Source: Psychrobacter ciconiae (GTDB taxonomy: Bacteria; Pseudomonadota; Gammaproteobacteria; Pseudomonadales; Moraxellaceae). Taken from it: 64,000 nt of DNA. The notes beneath the pieces are model-generated. The model had not been told where the DNA came from. It made no database searches and was given only the letters and a program-made list of their open reading frames with translations. The position numbers and the translations under genes were made by a program. Positions 19,450 through 28,763 of this stretch are shown one piece after another (the first letter of the stretch is position 1; every line of letters starts with the position of its first letter). The stretch is from assembly GCF_904846055.1 (NCBI RefSeq), contig NZ_CAJGYV010000001.1, forward strand, positions 2,356,001-2,420,000, given 5' to 3'.

Positions 19450-19475
19450 AACTCGCTAGCTGGCGGGTTTTTTTA
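19450..19475 (+). terminator. Second terminator downstream of ffs
   Basis: AACTCGC, a TAGC loop and GCGGGTT are followed by Ts (a stem with one bulge). It lies 40 bases past the ffs T-run and should isolate the lemA transcript. Confidence 0.6.
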
Positions 19476-19594
19476 TACCAAATTTTTGTGCAATGATAAG
19501 CTTTGCTTTTCAATATCAGTTAAAATAGTAATAAGAAACAATAGCAAATAACATGGCAAATCCTGAGTGGAACCTAACCGGAGAATCGCGAGTG

Positions 19595-20194
19595 ATGACC
19601 TTTTTTTGGCTTGTTTTAGGCATGATGATTGCCGTTTTAATCTTGGGCGTGGTGATTTTTAACCGTTTAGTGCGCTCGCGAAATCAGGCCAAAAACGGCT
19701 TTGCGCAAATTGATGTTCAGTTAAAGCGCCGCCATGATTTAATTCCAAATTTGGTCAATAGTGCCAAGCGCTATCTTGAGCATGAGGAGCAGACACTCAC
19801 GCGGGTGATTGAGGCGCGAAACCAAGCCCAAAGCTTACAGAATTCGAGCGCTCACCGCCCTGAGTCGAGTGAGCATATGGCGCTGTTTGCCAAAGCTGAG
19901 GAGGCGCTGACCCAAGCGCTGCGGCAGTTTTCAGTAGTGGTTGAGGCGTATCCGGAGCTCAAAGCCGACAGCATTGTTAAGGATTTGATGGCAGAGTTAA
20001 CCAATACCGAAAACCGCATCGGCTTTGCCCGTCAGCATTACAATGACAGTGTGATGTTTTATAACAATGACCGCGAGACGTTTCCAAATACCATTATTAG
20101 CGGGATGTTTGGCTTTCGACCTCTTACGCCGCTGCATTTTGCCGATAAGGCAGAAATTTCACGTGCGCCAACGGTCGATTTGTCGCGGGCATGA
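19595..20194 (+). CDS. LemA family membrane protein
   Basis: One N-terminal membrane segment (TFFWLVLGMMIAVLILGVVI) precedes a long helical LemA domain with NGFAQIDVQLKRRHDLIPNLV and ENRIGFARQHYNDSVMFYN. LemA proteins are inner-membrane proteins of poorly defined function and are often paired with HtpX/M48 peptidases, as here. I prefer the ATG at 19595 (or the GTG just before it), which places the membrane helix at the N-terminus and has GGAG upstream. The frame is open from an ATG at 19553 without a Shine-Dalgarno. An M48 peptidase gene follows 50 bases later. Confidence 0.88.
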   Translation: MTFFWLVLGMMIAVLILGVVIFNRLVRSRNQAKNGFAQIDVQLKRRHDLIPNLVNSAKRYLEHEEQTLTRVIEARNQAQSLQNSSAHRPESSEHMALFAKAEEALTQALRQFSVVVEAYPELKADSIVKDLMAELTNTENRIGFARQHYNDSVMFYNNDRETFPNTIISGMFGFRPLTPLHFADKAEISRAPTVDLSRA

Positions 20195-20244
20195 TTTAAA
20201 GCTTTCGTTTTTTGTGGCATTGACCATTAAAGGAATGTGAAAAG

Positions 20245-22878
20245 ATGGCTGTCGGGCGTCAGCAATCAGAGCATCTTGATTTTTTTCGGCAGCAGCGTAG
20301 CCGCCGTCAGCGCAGTTGGCTGCTTTTTGGGCTGTTTTTGCTTGTGGTGTTGGCGCATTTGGTGGTGACGCTTGGTGTGGCTTTGTTTGTGATGTGGCTG
20401 ACCGGCGGGATTTATGCTTGGGTCATTGTGGCTATTGTCATTTGGATTTTAGGCAGCTTTTTATTTGGCAGTATGATTGAATATCGGCGGTTAAAAGCTG
20501 GCGGTCGAGCGGTTGCGCGGCAGGTTGGGGCAGTTCGCTTATTTATTGACCAAAGTTATGACGCACTACCAAGCAGCAAAGGGGGGCATCAAGAGGCGGC
20601 AACTTCAAAGGTGCGCTTTAGTACTTGGCAAATTGCGGTAAAAAATGAGCGCGATTTTCCACCCATGTATCGCCGCTATGTTGAAACCGCTCAGCAAATG
20701 GCAATTGCTGCTGGCATTCCGCTGCCGCTATTGTACGTTTTGCCAAGTGAGCTTGGGATTAATAGTTTTGTCTCTGGTCGTCACCCAAAAGATACGGTGC
20801 TTGTGGTCACAGAGGGCGCACTTGAAAAACTGGATGATGAAGCGCTTTATGGCTTAATTGCCCATGAAATGAGCCATATTCTGCAAGGCGATGCGCAATT
20901 TAACTTGCAGCTTTTGGTGCTGTTGGCGGGGTTGCAGCTGCTTTATGATTGGAGCGACCCGCTTTCGGCGTCAACAACGGCAAACTATTCCCCCAATCAG
21001 CCGTTACCTAATCAGCGCGATATCGACGCTGCCGCTCGAAAAACGGAGTTGGAGACAGCGCAGTTTAGTACCCAAAGCGAGTGGATCAGCTATTGGCAGG
21101 CGCGTTCAGTGCCGCAACTTCGAGCCTCAGCTTTAGATTTTAGCGCCGCTGAGTCGTCCTCGCTGCAGCTTGGTAAAGCGGTGCTGCATGGTTTAAGCTT
21201 TTCGAGTATGGCTTGTGCTCAATTAATCAAGCGAAGCTTTAACCGTGAGCGCGAATTGCTTGCTGATGCGACCAGTATTCAGCTGACGCGCTCGCCTGCG
21301 GTGTTGGCAACGCTCAAAGCCATTGCCAAAGACCCGATTGGCTCGCGGCTAACGGCGACCGCTGACATCCATGGGCTAAGTCATTTTTTCTTTGCCAGTA
21401 GCGGCGCAGATTTGGGCGATCATTCATGGTTTGCGACCCATCCAAGCTTGATGACGCGAATGCAGGCGATTGACTCGGTCGAGTCGCAAAAGTTTTCCTT
21501 GCAAAAACAAAGAGCACAACAAAAAAACCGTCAGCAAATCAAAGCCATTTATGAGCAGCGCCGCCTTGGCGATTGGGGCGAAATTCTCGCGCAAGCGTCA
21601 ACAAATAGCCTAAGTAAAAATAATCTAAATTCTGATGTCAACCAAAATGACGAAAAAGCGCTTACTTTTAAGCCAACTCCCGAAGTCATTATAAATGGGC
21701 GCTTGCAAATAGATGCCTTTTCAAAGCCTTACCCAAAAACCGTTGACCCAAGCGCTGCGCCCTTAGATATTGAGCTTGATAAAGACCGTCCCGTCAGCTT
21801 GAAAGATATTAATCACATTGGTTTGCCGCAAAATATCCTTGATCATTTACACCATCCCTTAGGAACCATCGCCATCGTTGAGATGGTCATGCTTTGCCAT
21901 CAAAACCGCCCGATCCAGTTGGACGATAACTATGGCCTAGCCGATATTTGGGACAACCGCAGTCAAGCTAACGGCTCAATCCTTGCTCATAAGCTTGATA
22001 AAAACTTGCTGATCCGTATCGCAAGGCTTGACCGTAGACTGGATAGCGCCCTGATTGCAAGCGCTGTTGGACAACTGCAAAAAATGGACATCTCAAGCAG
22101 TAACGTAGAAAAGCTGCATCAAATCAGCCTTGAGTCGCATTCTCACCAAGATACCGAGCGCTATTTGTCGCAAAAAAAGGCGCATGATATGGCACAGCGC
22201 TATAAAACGGGCTTACTTAAGTTAGTTCAGCAGCAGTTATCGATGCCGCTGACTTGTGACGTTGCCGCTTGGCTTGAAAGCCCACCAACAAATAAGCCAA
22301 TAAGCGTGGCTGAAAATGACAACTCAATGCTGCCACTTTGGCAAGCTCTGCATTTATCCACATTTCATCAAGCGTTAATTCAGGCATTAGCGGTCAGTGA
22401 TGATATTAATAACGTATTACAAAGTGCGATTGAGGATATTTTGCATCAACTTGACCCATCTGATGAGGTGCTTGCGCGATTACAAGCTTTTGAGCAAACG
22501 ATGGTGATTTTATTTGCCTTTGCTCTATCAAAGCAGCTGCCAGCATCAGCCAACGCCTTAAAACAAGCGCTTCCTGACAAAATCGAAGCGTTCCGGCGCT
22601 ATTTGCGATTGATGTCGGTTAGCATTGACCAAATTGAGACAGCAAAGCTGCAATGGCTATTATTGGTGGCAGCAAAGCTGAACAGCTCGCAACTGCTTGC
22701 GGTGATTTGTTTCCCGTCGTTTTGCCAAATCCCAGTCGAAATCGCTTATAATAACCTCTCAAGCTGGCTTAGCACGTTGCACACTTTGATGCTGCATGAC
22801 ACCGTCATCACTCAAGATGAGTTTGACTGCTTGATGTTGTTGGCATTGCGCTGGGTTGGGCGGGCTGAGCTGTTTTAA
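20245..22878 (+). CDS. M48-family zinc metallopeptidase, extended C-terminus
   Basis: This 877-aa membrane peptidase has two membrane segments near residues 28-80, the zinc site HEMSH (His207, Glu208, His211) and the downstream third ligand Glu337 in ERELLAD, followed by the HPSLMTRMQAI motif typical of the family. Residues beyond about 420 form a further 450 residues that I do not recognise, mostly helical with no obvious repeat. Typical HtpX-like proteins are under 350 aa, so the C-terminal half is unusual. It sits directly after lemA, a common pairing. AAAGGA lies upstream of the ATG. Confidence 0.88.
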   Translation: MAVGRQQSEHLDFFRQQRSRRQRSWLLFGLFLLVVLAHLVVTLGVALFVMWLTGGIYAWVIVAIVIWILGSFLFGSMIEYRRLKAGGRAVARQVGAVRLFIDQSYDALPSSKGGHQEAATSKVRFSTWQIAVKNERDFPPMYRRYVETAQQMAIAAGIPLPLLYVLPSELGINSFVSGRHPKDTVLVVTEGALEKLDDEALYGLIAHEMSHILQGDAQFNLQLLVLLAGLQLLYDWSDPLSASTTANYSPNQPLPNQRDIDAAARKTELETAQFSTQSEWISYWQARSVPQLRASALDFSAAESSSLQLGKAVLHGLSFSSMACAQLIKRSFNRERELLADATSIQLTRSPAVLATLKAIAKDPIGSRLTATADIHGLSHFFFASSGADLGDHSWFATHPSLMTRMQAIDSVESQKFSLQKQRAQQKNRQQIKAIYEQRRLGDWGEILAQASTNSLSKNNLNSDVNQNDEKALTFKPTPEVIINGRLQIDAFSKPYPKTVDPSAAPLDIELDKDRPVSLKDINHIGLPQNILDHLHHPLGTIAIVEMVMLCHQNRPIQLDDNYGLADIWDNRSQANGSILAHKLDKNLLIRIARLDRRLDSALIASAVGQLQKMDISSSNVEKLHQISLESHSHQDTERYLSQKKAHDMAQRYKTGLLKLVQQQLSMPLTCDVAAWLESPPTNKPISVAENDNSMLPLWQALHLSTFHQALIQALAVSDDINNVLQSAIEDILHQLDPSDEVLARLQAFEQTMVILFAFALSKQLPASANALKQALPDKIEAFRRYLRLMSVSIDQIETAKLQWLLLVAAKLNSSQLLAVICFPSFCQIPVEIAYNNLSSWLSTLHTLMLHDTVITQDEFDCLMLLALRWVGRAELF

Positions 22879-22887
22879 GGGGTTTGA

Positions 22888-23778
22888 TTGAATTTTGCAA
22901 TTAAAGTGACGGATTTTGGGCGGCATAACATGAGTAATAGCAAAGATTTTGCCAAAACCCAAGCTCAAGCTGCTTCGGTAGATGATTACCAAAAGCGCCA
23001 GTTATTGCAGCGTCTAAAGCAACAACAGCAGCGGCAAATCTTAACCATGATGGGCGTCATGCCTTGGATTCAGCGCGGCACAAAAACCGTGGTGATGAGT
23101 AATGTTGCCTCAAGCTTGGCTGAACTTACAGAGTCGGCAAGTCATGTTGTGCCATCTTCAATTGCAGCAAACGACATTTTAGAGGCTTCGGTAAGCGCGC
23201 CAAGCGTGGATTTGGCAGCCGCTCAAAGTAAGACCGTCGCCACTGAAAACTTTGCAAATAGTGATTTTGATCAAAGTTTTGATCATAGCTTTGATAATAC
23301 AAGTGGCAGCCTTGATGATGGCATTGATAACGCCAACCTTGATACCGTTATTAATGAAGACTTAACCCAAGCTGAGCAATATGCCAATGCCGCTGAACAA
23401 AATCCGCAAGTTGCGCCGTTTGCTCTAGATACGGTGTCGGTTGGTGATTGGGTGCTTTTGGTTGATGTTGAGGCACTAAGCGATAACCGAGCAATATTGT
23501 GGCGCGATATGATTAAAAATTTAGGGCTAACAAGCACCGCGTTTAGCTTTCCGCTTTGTGATGGTATGCGCGATAAAATGCTGGCTGAGGCTTCGCTTGC
23601 CGGTCACATTTTTAATATTTGCCACAATAAAGAGGATGTTTTTGTCGCGGCATTGACGAAGTTGCCTTCCGAAATCAGCCACCCAAATATTCGCCCACTT
23701 CCCACATTAGATGATATGCTAACGGATGCTGATGCCAAGCGTATATTTTGGCAACAAATTTCAACCCGCTCAACATGA
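22888..23778 (+). CDS. Probable DNA polymerase III psi subunit (HolD-like) with acidic linker
   Basis: The ends of this 296-aa protein resemble E. coli HolD. Near residues 48-70, RQILTMMGVMPWIQRG parallels the HolD N-terminus QLQQLGITQWSLRRP, which binds the chi subunit. The C-terminal 110 residues (WVLLVDVEALSDN..., ending ALTKLP...PLPTLDDM...KRIFWQQI) parallel the HolD core ending in ARAALWQQI. A low-complexity Ser/Asp/Asn-rich insert of about 110 residues separates them and is absent from E. coli. The start may be this TTG, with AAGGGG overlapping the M48 stop, or the ATG at 22930. The match is my pattern comparison and untested. Confidence 0.6.
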   Translation: MNFAIKVTDFGRHNMSNSKDFAKTQAQAASVDDYQKRQLLQRLKQQQQRQILTMMGVMPWIQRGTKTVVMSNVASSLAELTESASHVVPSSIAANDILEASVSAPSVDLAAAQSKTVATENFANSDFDQSFDHSFDNTSGSLDDGIDNANLDTVINEDLTQAEQYANAAEQNPQVAPFALDTVSVGDWVLLVDVEALSDNRAILWRDMIKNLGLTSTAFSFPLCDGMRDKMLAEASLAGHIFNICHNKEDVFVAALTKLPSEISHPNIRPLPTLDDMLTDADAKRIFWQQISTRST

Positions 23779-23836
23779 TTTTGATTGATTACTTTTGACT
23801 GACTACGACAGACACCATCAATAAAGGATAATGCTC

Positions 23837-24943
23837 ATGAGTCATAATACCCCCAAGCGTCTTGCTAACTTTTGCGCAGGCCCTGCTGCTATGCCGACAG
23901 ACGTTCTTGCCCGCGCTCAAGCAGAGCTGCTCGATTGGGAAGGTCGCGGCTTGTCGGTAATGGAAGTCAGCCACCGCAGCGCTGAATACGTTGCCATCAC
24001 CAAAAAAGCCGAAGAAAAACTGCGCCGGTTGATGAATGTTCCTGACAATTATAAAGTGCTGTTTTTGCAAGGCGGCGCAAGCTTGCAGTTTTCTGCCATT
24101 CCGCTAAATTTATTAAACGGCGAAACAGCGGATTATTTAGTTACAGGAACGTGGTCAAAAAAAGCGGTTAAAGAAGCTGAGCGTTATGCCAAATTAGGTC
24201 TTGGCGAAGTTAACCAAGTGGCAAGCGGCGCGGACAGCAAATTTACCGACGTCCCTAGCCAAAGCGCTTGGCAGTTAAGCGACAACGCTGCTTATTTTCA
24301 TTACTGCGCTAATGAGACCATTCACGGCTTACAAATCTTTGAGCCGCCAAAGGTTGATGCGCCGATTGTCGTTGATATGTCATCGTGCATTTTATCGCAG
24401 CCGATTGATGTGACCAAATTTGCCATGATTTACGCCGGCGCGCAAAAAAATATTGGTCCTGCTGGCTTGACCATCGTCATTATCCGCGAGGACTTGTTTG
24501 GTAAGGTGAGCGAGTGGTGCCCAATGCTGCTCAACTACGAGCACCAAGCCGAAAAAGAATCCATGTCAAATACGCCTGCGACCTATTCTTGGTACTTGGC
24601 GGGACTGGTGTTTGATTGGTTAGAGGAGCAAGGCGGCGTTGAAGCGATTGCTAAAATCAACGCGCAAAAAGCCAAATTGCTTTATGACACCATCGATAAC
24701 AGCAGCTTTTATCATAACCCTGTGGCAAAAGAATACCGCTCCATCATGAACGTGCCGTTTACTCTAAAAGACAGCAGCCTTGATAAGCTATTTTTGGAAG
24801 AGTCAGAAAAAGCTGGACTGCTTAATTTAAAAGGTCACCGCGAAGTTGGCGGAATGCGCGCCAGCATCTATAACGCTGTTCCGCTTGAGTGGGTTGAACA
24901 ATTGGTCGACTTTATGAAGAAGTTTGAACAAACGCATGGCTAG
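23837..24943 (+). CDS. serC: Phosphoserine aminotransferase
   Basis: SerC converts 3-phosphohydroxypyruvate to phosphoserine (serine synthesis) and also acts in pyridoxal phosphate synthesis. The 368-aa PLP enzyme shows NFCAGPAAMP at the N-terminus, VMEVSHRS, LFLQGGASLQF, and the PLP-binding lysine in IYAGAQKNIGPAG, plus GGMRASIYNAVPLE near the end. I use the second in-frame ATG because AAGGAT lies eight to nine bases upstream of it. Its last bases overlap the yejA start, so the two are probably translationally coupled. Confidence 0.96.
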   Translation: MSHNTPKRLANFCAGPAAMPTDVLARAQAELLDWEGRGLSVMEVSHRSAEYVAITKKAEEKLRRLMNVPDNYKVLFLQGGASLQFSAIPLNLLNGETADYLVTGTWSKKAVKEAERYAKLGLGEVNQVASGADSKFTDVPSQSAWQLSDNAAYFHYCANETIHGLQIFEPPKVDAPIVVDMSSCILSQPIDVTKFAMIYAGAQKNIGPAGLTIVIIREDLFGKVSEWCPMLLNYEHQAEKESMSNTPATYSWYLAGLVFDWLEEQGGVEAIAKINAQKAKLLYDTIDNSSFYHNPVAKEYRSIMNVPFTLKDSSLDKLFLEESEKAGLLNLKGHREVGGMRASIYNAVPLEWVEQLVDFMKKFEQTHG

Positions 24944-26798
24944 CATGAGCGCAGCATTAACGAAGCAGCCAAAACGTTCAAGATTTTGGCTGCCTTTGCT
25001 GCTGATAGGGGCAAGCGCGTTGCCGTTATTGGCGATTGCCGAACCTATCACCACGACCGCTCTTGGTCACAACAGCACGGCAAAATATCGTGACGCGCCC
25101 AATTTTCCGTATGCCAACCCAAATGCGCCCATTGGCGGCACGTTATCGCTTGAGGCTCGCGGCACCTTTAACGCCGCAAACAAATGGATGACCACAGGCG
25201 TTCCGATGATTGGCACCGATTATCTTTATGATACTTTGATGACCGGCTCGCTTGACGAAGCCTTTACCATGTATCCGCAGCTTGCCACCAGTGCTACCTT
25301 TGACCCTGACGACACCCGTTGGATTATTTACCACATCAATCCTAAAGCGCGGTTTTGGGATGGCACGCCGGTGACAAGCGCGGATGTCAAAGCCACTTAT
25401 GAGGCACTATTGACCCGTGGTCCTATGTTCGTTCGCAGTTATTTGGGCGACATTAAAAGTATCGAAGCTCTTGATAAGCACCGCGTTAAATTCAACTTTG
25501 CCAACAGCGATAATAAAGAGATTTTATTAACTGTTGGTCAGTTTCCTATTTTTGCCAAATCCTCCATTGATAAAGATTTTGAAAAAATCAGCTTAAAACC
25601 GCTTATGGGAAGTGGACCTTATAAATTAGGTCGCGTTGAGGCGGGGCGCTCGGTCAGCTACGTTCGCGACCTAAATTACTGGGGCTGGGAGGTCATGGTA
25701 AACCGTGGTCGATTTAATTTTAACAATATTAAATTTGTTTATTATCAAAGTGATGAGATTGCCTTTGAAGGGTTTAAAGCCGGTCAATACCGCTTTCGAC
25801 CCGAAAATAAAGCCGCCAATTGGGCAACGGGCTACAATTTTCCGGCGGTAAAAGCAGGTCTCATTAAAAAAGAAGCCATTCCAAGCGCCAATCCTGTGCC
25901 GATGCAGGGTCTGGTTATGAATCAGCGCCGTAAGATTTTTCAAGATATTCGCGTCCGCGCGGCGTTAACGCTGGCTTATGATTTTGAATGGATGAACAAA
26001 ACCCTTTTTCACCACCAATATGAGCGCTTGCAAAGTTATTTTCACGGCTCTGAGCTTGCGGCAACGGGCGCGCCATCGACCGCTGAGCTTGCCGTATTGT
26101 CGCCACTTTTGGACAAGCTTGAGCCGATTCAGCGAAAAGGGGTGCTTACGCCTTGGGAGTCGCCAAAATCCGATGGCAGCGGTTTTAATCGGGAAAATTT
26201 GCTAAAAGCCCGAAAACTGCTACTATCTGCCGGATTTTTTTATAAAAATATGCAGCTGTATCAGCCCGATGGCAAGCGCGCGGCAATTGAGATTTTAATC
26301 AGTGATGAAAAGCTCTCCCGCGTGATTTTACCTTATGCCCGAAACCTTGAGCGCTTGGGATTTACAGTTCAACTGCGGCAGGTGGATAACGCGCAATATT
26401 ATGAACGAATGCGCCGTTATGATTTTGACATGACCACTGATATTTTTGCGCAAAGCCTGTCCCCTGGCACTGAGCAAGCCGCATATTGGGGCAGCGCGGC
26501 GGCAGATGAGGCAGGCAACAACAACACTATGGGAATCAAAAACGCGGCGATAGATAGCGTGATTGCCAAGCTTGGGAACGCCAAAAATCGCGACGAAATC
26601 GTGCTTTATACCAAAGTTTTGGACAGATTGCTGCGGGCAGGGCATTATTTAGTGCCACTTTATGGCAAAACCACCACGACGGTTGCCTATTGGGATGAGT
26701 ACCGTCACGCCGATAACTTGCCAAGCAACGCCATTGGTATTGATTATTGGTGGTCGGATAAAGATGCAGCAGCGCGCGTGGATGCGTATTTGAAGTAA
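24936..26798 (+). CDS. yejA: Peptide ABC transporter substrate-binding protein, YejA-like
   Basis: This 620-aa family-5 solute-binding protein has a signal peptide (RSRFWLPLLLIGASALPLLAIAEP). Motifs include HNSTAKYRDAPNFPYANPNAPIGG, typical of YejA, and the WDGTPVTSADVKATYE and GSGPYKLGRVEAG segments of family 5. In E. coli YejABEF imports microcin C and other peptides. The ATG overlaps the serC stop by eight bases. The permease and ATPase genes follow, but gloB lies between. Periplasmic location is inferred. Confidence 0.9.
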   Translation: MASMSAALTKQPKRSRFWLPLLLIGASALPLLAIAEPITTTALGHNSTAKYRDAPNFPYANPNAPIGGTLSLEARGTFNAANKWMTTGVPMIGTDYLYDTLMTGSLDEAFTMYPQLATSATFDPDDTRWIIYHINPKARFWDGTPVTSADVKATYEALLTRGPMFVRSYLGDIKSIEALDKHRVKFNFANSDNKEILLTVGQFPIFAKSSIDKDFEKISLKPLMGSGPYKLGRVEAGRSVSYVRDLNYWGWEVMVNRGRFNFNNIKFVYYQSDEIAFEGFKAGQYRFRPENKAANWATGYNFPAVKAGLIKKEAIPSANPVPMQGLVMNQRRKIFQDIRVRAALTLAYDFEWMNKTLFHHQYERLQSYFHGSELAATGAPSTAELAVLSPLLDKLEPIQRKGVLTPWESPKSDGSGFNRENLLKARKLLLSAGFFYKNMQLYQPDGKRAAIEILISDEKLSRVILPYARNLERLGFTVQLRQVDNAQYYERMRRYDFDMTTDIFAQSLSPGTEQAAYWGSAAADEAGNNNTMGIKNAAIDSVIAKLGNAKNRDEIVLYTKVLDRLLRAGHYLVPLYGKTTTTVAYWDEYRHADNLPSNAIGIDYWWSDKDAAARVDAYLK

Positions 26799-26866
26799 GC
26801 GCCCATCATTTTAATTTGGTATAACAACATTTAAAAACATCTTGAAAATTAGGATTAGGAGACGAT

Positions 26867-27646
26867 ATGAGCCTACAAATCCATCCCATCAAAGCCTTTA
26901 CTGATAATTATATTTGGATGCTCATTAACCAAAGCAATCATCAAGCTATCGTGATTGACCCCGGTCAAGCGGCGCCGGTGATTGAGTATTTAAACGCCAA
27001 TGGTCTTGAGCTGACGGCGATTTGGATTACCCACCATCATCATGACCACACCGGCGGGGTGGCGGAGCTGCAAGAGCATTTTCCGATGACCCATATCGTT
27101 GCTCACAATGACCACGGCGTGGCGCAAGACCAAGCGGTAAAAGAAGGCAGCACGGTCAATGCGTGGTGTCATGCCGCGCAAGTTTGGGAGGTGGCAGGAC
27201 ATACGGCAAATCACTTAGCGTATGTTTTGGATATCGACGGCAAAAAGCACATATTTTGCGGTGATACGCTATTTAGCGGCGGCTGTGGTCGGGTGTTTAC
27301 CGGAACGATTGAGCAGCTATTTACCAGTATTTCGCGCTTGGCAAGTGTTTCTGAGGACAGTTTGTTTTATCCAGCGCATGAGTATACCCAAAGTAATTTG
27401 CGCTTTGGGCTGTCGATTGAGCCTGACAATATTGCCATTCAAGACGCGCTTAACGATGCAACAGCCAAGGCGGCGCAAGGTATCCCAACGCTGCCGGTAA
27501 GCGGGCTTCATGAGCACGCGGTGAATGTGTTTTTGCGAACCACTGAGCCTAGCGTGATTGCAGGGGTGAGCGCCAAAATACCTTTGCCCGATGATAAACC
27601 GCTGACCGTATTTGCCGCGCTTCGGGAACTTAAAAATAACTTTTAA
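26867..27646 (+). CDS. gloB: Hydroxyacylglutathione hydrolase (glyoxalase II)
   Basis: GloB hydrolyses S-lactoylglutathione to lactate and glutathione in methylglyoxal detoxification. The 259-aa protein has the binuclear metal site THHHHDHTGG (His56-His61), GHTANHLAYV, FCGDTLFSGGCGRVFTG and the C-terminal helical domain with PAHEYTQSNLRFG. AGGAGACGAT precedes the ATG. It sits on the same strand between yejA and yejBEF, with gaps of 68 and 56 bases, which is an unusual place for this gene. Confidence 0.95.
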   Translation: MSLQIHPIKAFTDNYIWMLINQSNHQAIVIDPGQAAPVIEYLNANGLELTAIWITHHHHDHTGGVAELQEHFPMTHIVAHNDHGVAQDQAVKEGSTVNAWCHAAQVWEVAGHTANHLAYVLDIDGKKHIFCGDTLFSGGCGRVFTGTIEQLFTSISRLASVSEDSLFYPAHEYTQSNLRFGLSIEPDNIAIQDALNDATAKAAQGIPTLPVSGLHEHAVNVFLRTTEPSVIAGVSAKIPLPDDKPLTVFAALRELKNNF

Positions 27647-27702
27647 GCTTAATTTTTGATTGCTCAATTTTTTATTGTCAAATGACACAATAGGACGGCG
27701 CT

Positions 27703-28761
27703 ATGGGACGATATATCATCAAACGCTTGCTGTTGATTATCCCAACGCTTTTTCTGATTTTGTTGGCAAATTTTGTGATTGTCCAAGCTGCTCCTGGAGG
27801 TCCTGTTGAGCAGCAAATCGCCGCTATTGAGCAAGCTGCAAAAACCGGCGCAGTTGAGGGTAATATCGGCAGCGGCAATAACAGCACTTATCAAGGCACT
27901 CGCGGGCTTTCTGAGGATATGGTCGCGGCGATCAATAAGCAATACGGCTTTGACAAATCCGCCCCCGAGCGCTTTTGGCTCATGCTCAAAAATTACGCCA
28001 AGCTTGATTTTGGCGAGTCGTTTTTTAAAGGTCAACCGGTCACAGAGTTAATCATTGAAAAACTTCCGGTGTCGATATCGCTTGGGCTTTGGAGCACCTT
28101 GCTGATTTATCTTATCGCCATTCCGCTGGGCATTTATAAAGCCATTCATCACAACTCAATGATGGATAAAGCCACGGCAATGCTGCTGGCGGTCGGTCAC
28201 GCGGTTCCGGTATTTGTGTTTGCAGTGATTTTATTGGTGTTTTTTGCAGGCGGCAGCTATTGGCATATCTTTCCGCTGCAAGGTCTGACTTCCGAAAACT
28301 TTGCAGATTTAAGCTTGTTTGGCAAAATAAAAGACTACTTTTGGCATTTGGCATTGCCGCTGCTGGCAAGTACGATTGGCGGTTTTGCAGGGCTGACTTA
28401 TTTAACCAAGTTTAGCTTTTTAGAGGAGCTTGGCAAGCAGTACGTGTTGACCGCTCGCGCCAAGGGTCTTGGGTCGCGGCAAGTGCTTTATAGTCATGTG
28501 TTTCGAAATGCGATGCTGATTATTATCGCGGGGATTCCGTCGGCTATCGTTGGGATATTTTTTACCGGCAACTTTTTGATTGAGATTATTTTTAAGCTTG
28601 ATGGCTTGGGGCTTTTAGGATTTGAAGCCATTGTTCAGCGTGATTATCCGGTGATTTTTGGAACGCTGTTTATTTTTACCTTGGTTGGGCTGCTGCTGCA
28701 ACTTATTAGCGATGTCAGCTATCAGCTGATTGACCCGCGAATTGATTTTGAGGGTCGCTGA
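27703..28761 (+). CDS. yejB: Peptide ABC transporter permease, YejB-like
   Basis: This 352-aa inner-membrane permease begins MGRYIIKRLLLIIPTLFLILLANFVIVQAAPGGPVEQ, which is typical of DppB/YejB proteins (quoted in part: RYIIKRLLLIIPTLF). It has six predicted membrane helices and the EAA loop around FLEELGKQYVLTARAKGLG. The inserted region near residues 40-60 (IGSGNNSTYQGTRGLS) fits YejB rather than DppB. AGGACGGCGCT lies before the ATG. It is followed by yejE with only two bases between stop and start. Confidence 0.93.
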   Translation: MGRYIIKRLLLIIPTLFLILLANFVIVQAAPGGPVEQQIAAIEQAAKTGAVEGNIGSGNNSTYQGTRGLSEDMVAAINKQYGFDKSAPERFWLMLKNYAKLDFGESFFKGQPVTELIIEKLPVSISLGLWSTLLIYLIAIPLGIYKAIHHNSMMDKATAMLLAVGHAVPVFVFAVILLVFFAGGSYWHIFPLQGLTSENFADLSLFGKIKDYFWHLALPLLASTIGGFAGLTYLTKFSFLEELGKQYVLTARAKGLGSRQVLYSHVFRNAMLIIIAGIPSAIVGIFFTGNFLIEIIFKLDGLGLLGFEAIVQRDYPVIFGTLFIFTLVGLLLQLISDVSYQLIDPRIDFEGR

Positions 28762-28763
28762 TT

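Noticed and set aside
27317..28035. Minus-strand ORFs of 123 aa across gloB-yejB
   Set aside because: They are shadows of well-supported plus-strand genes and cross their junction without ribosome sites.
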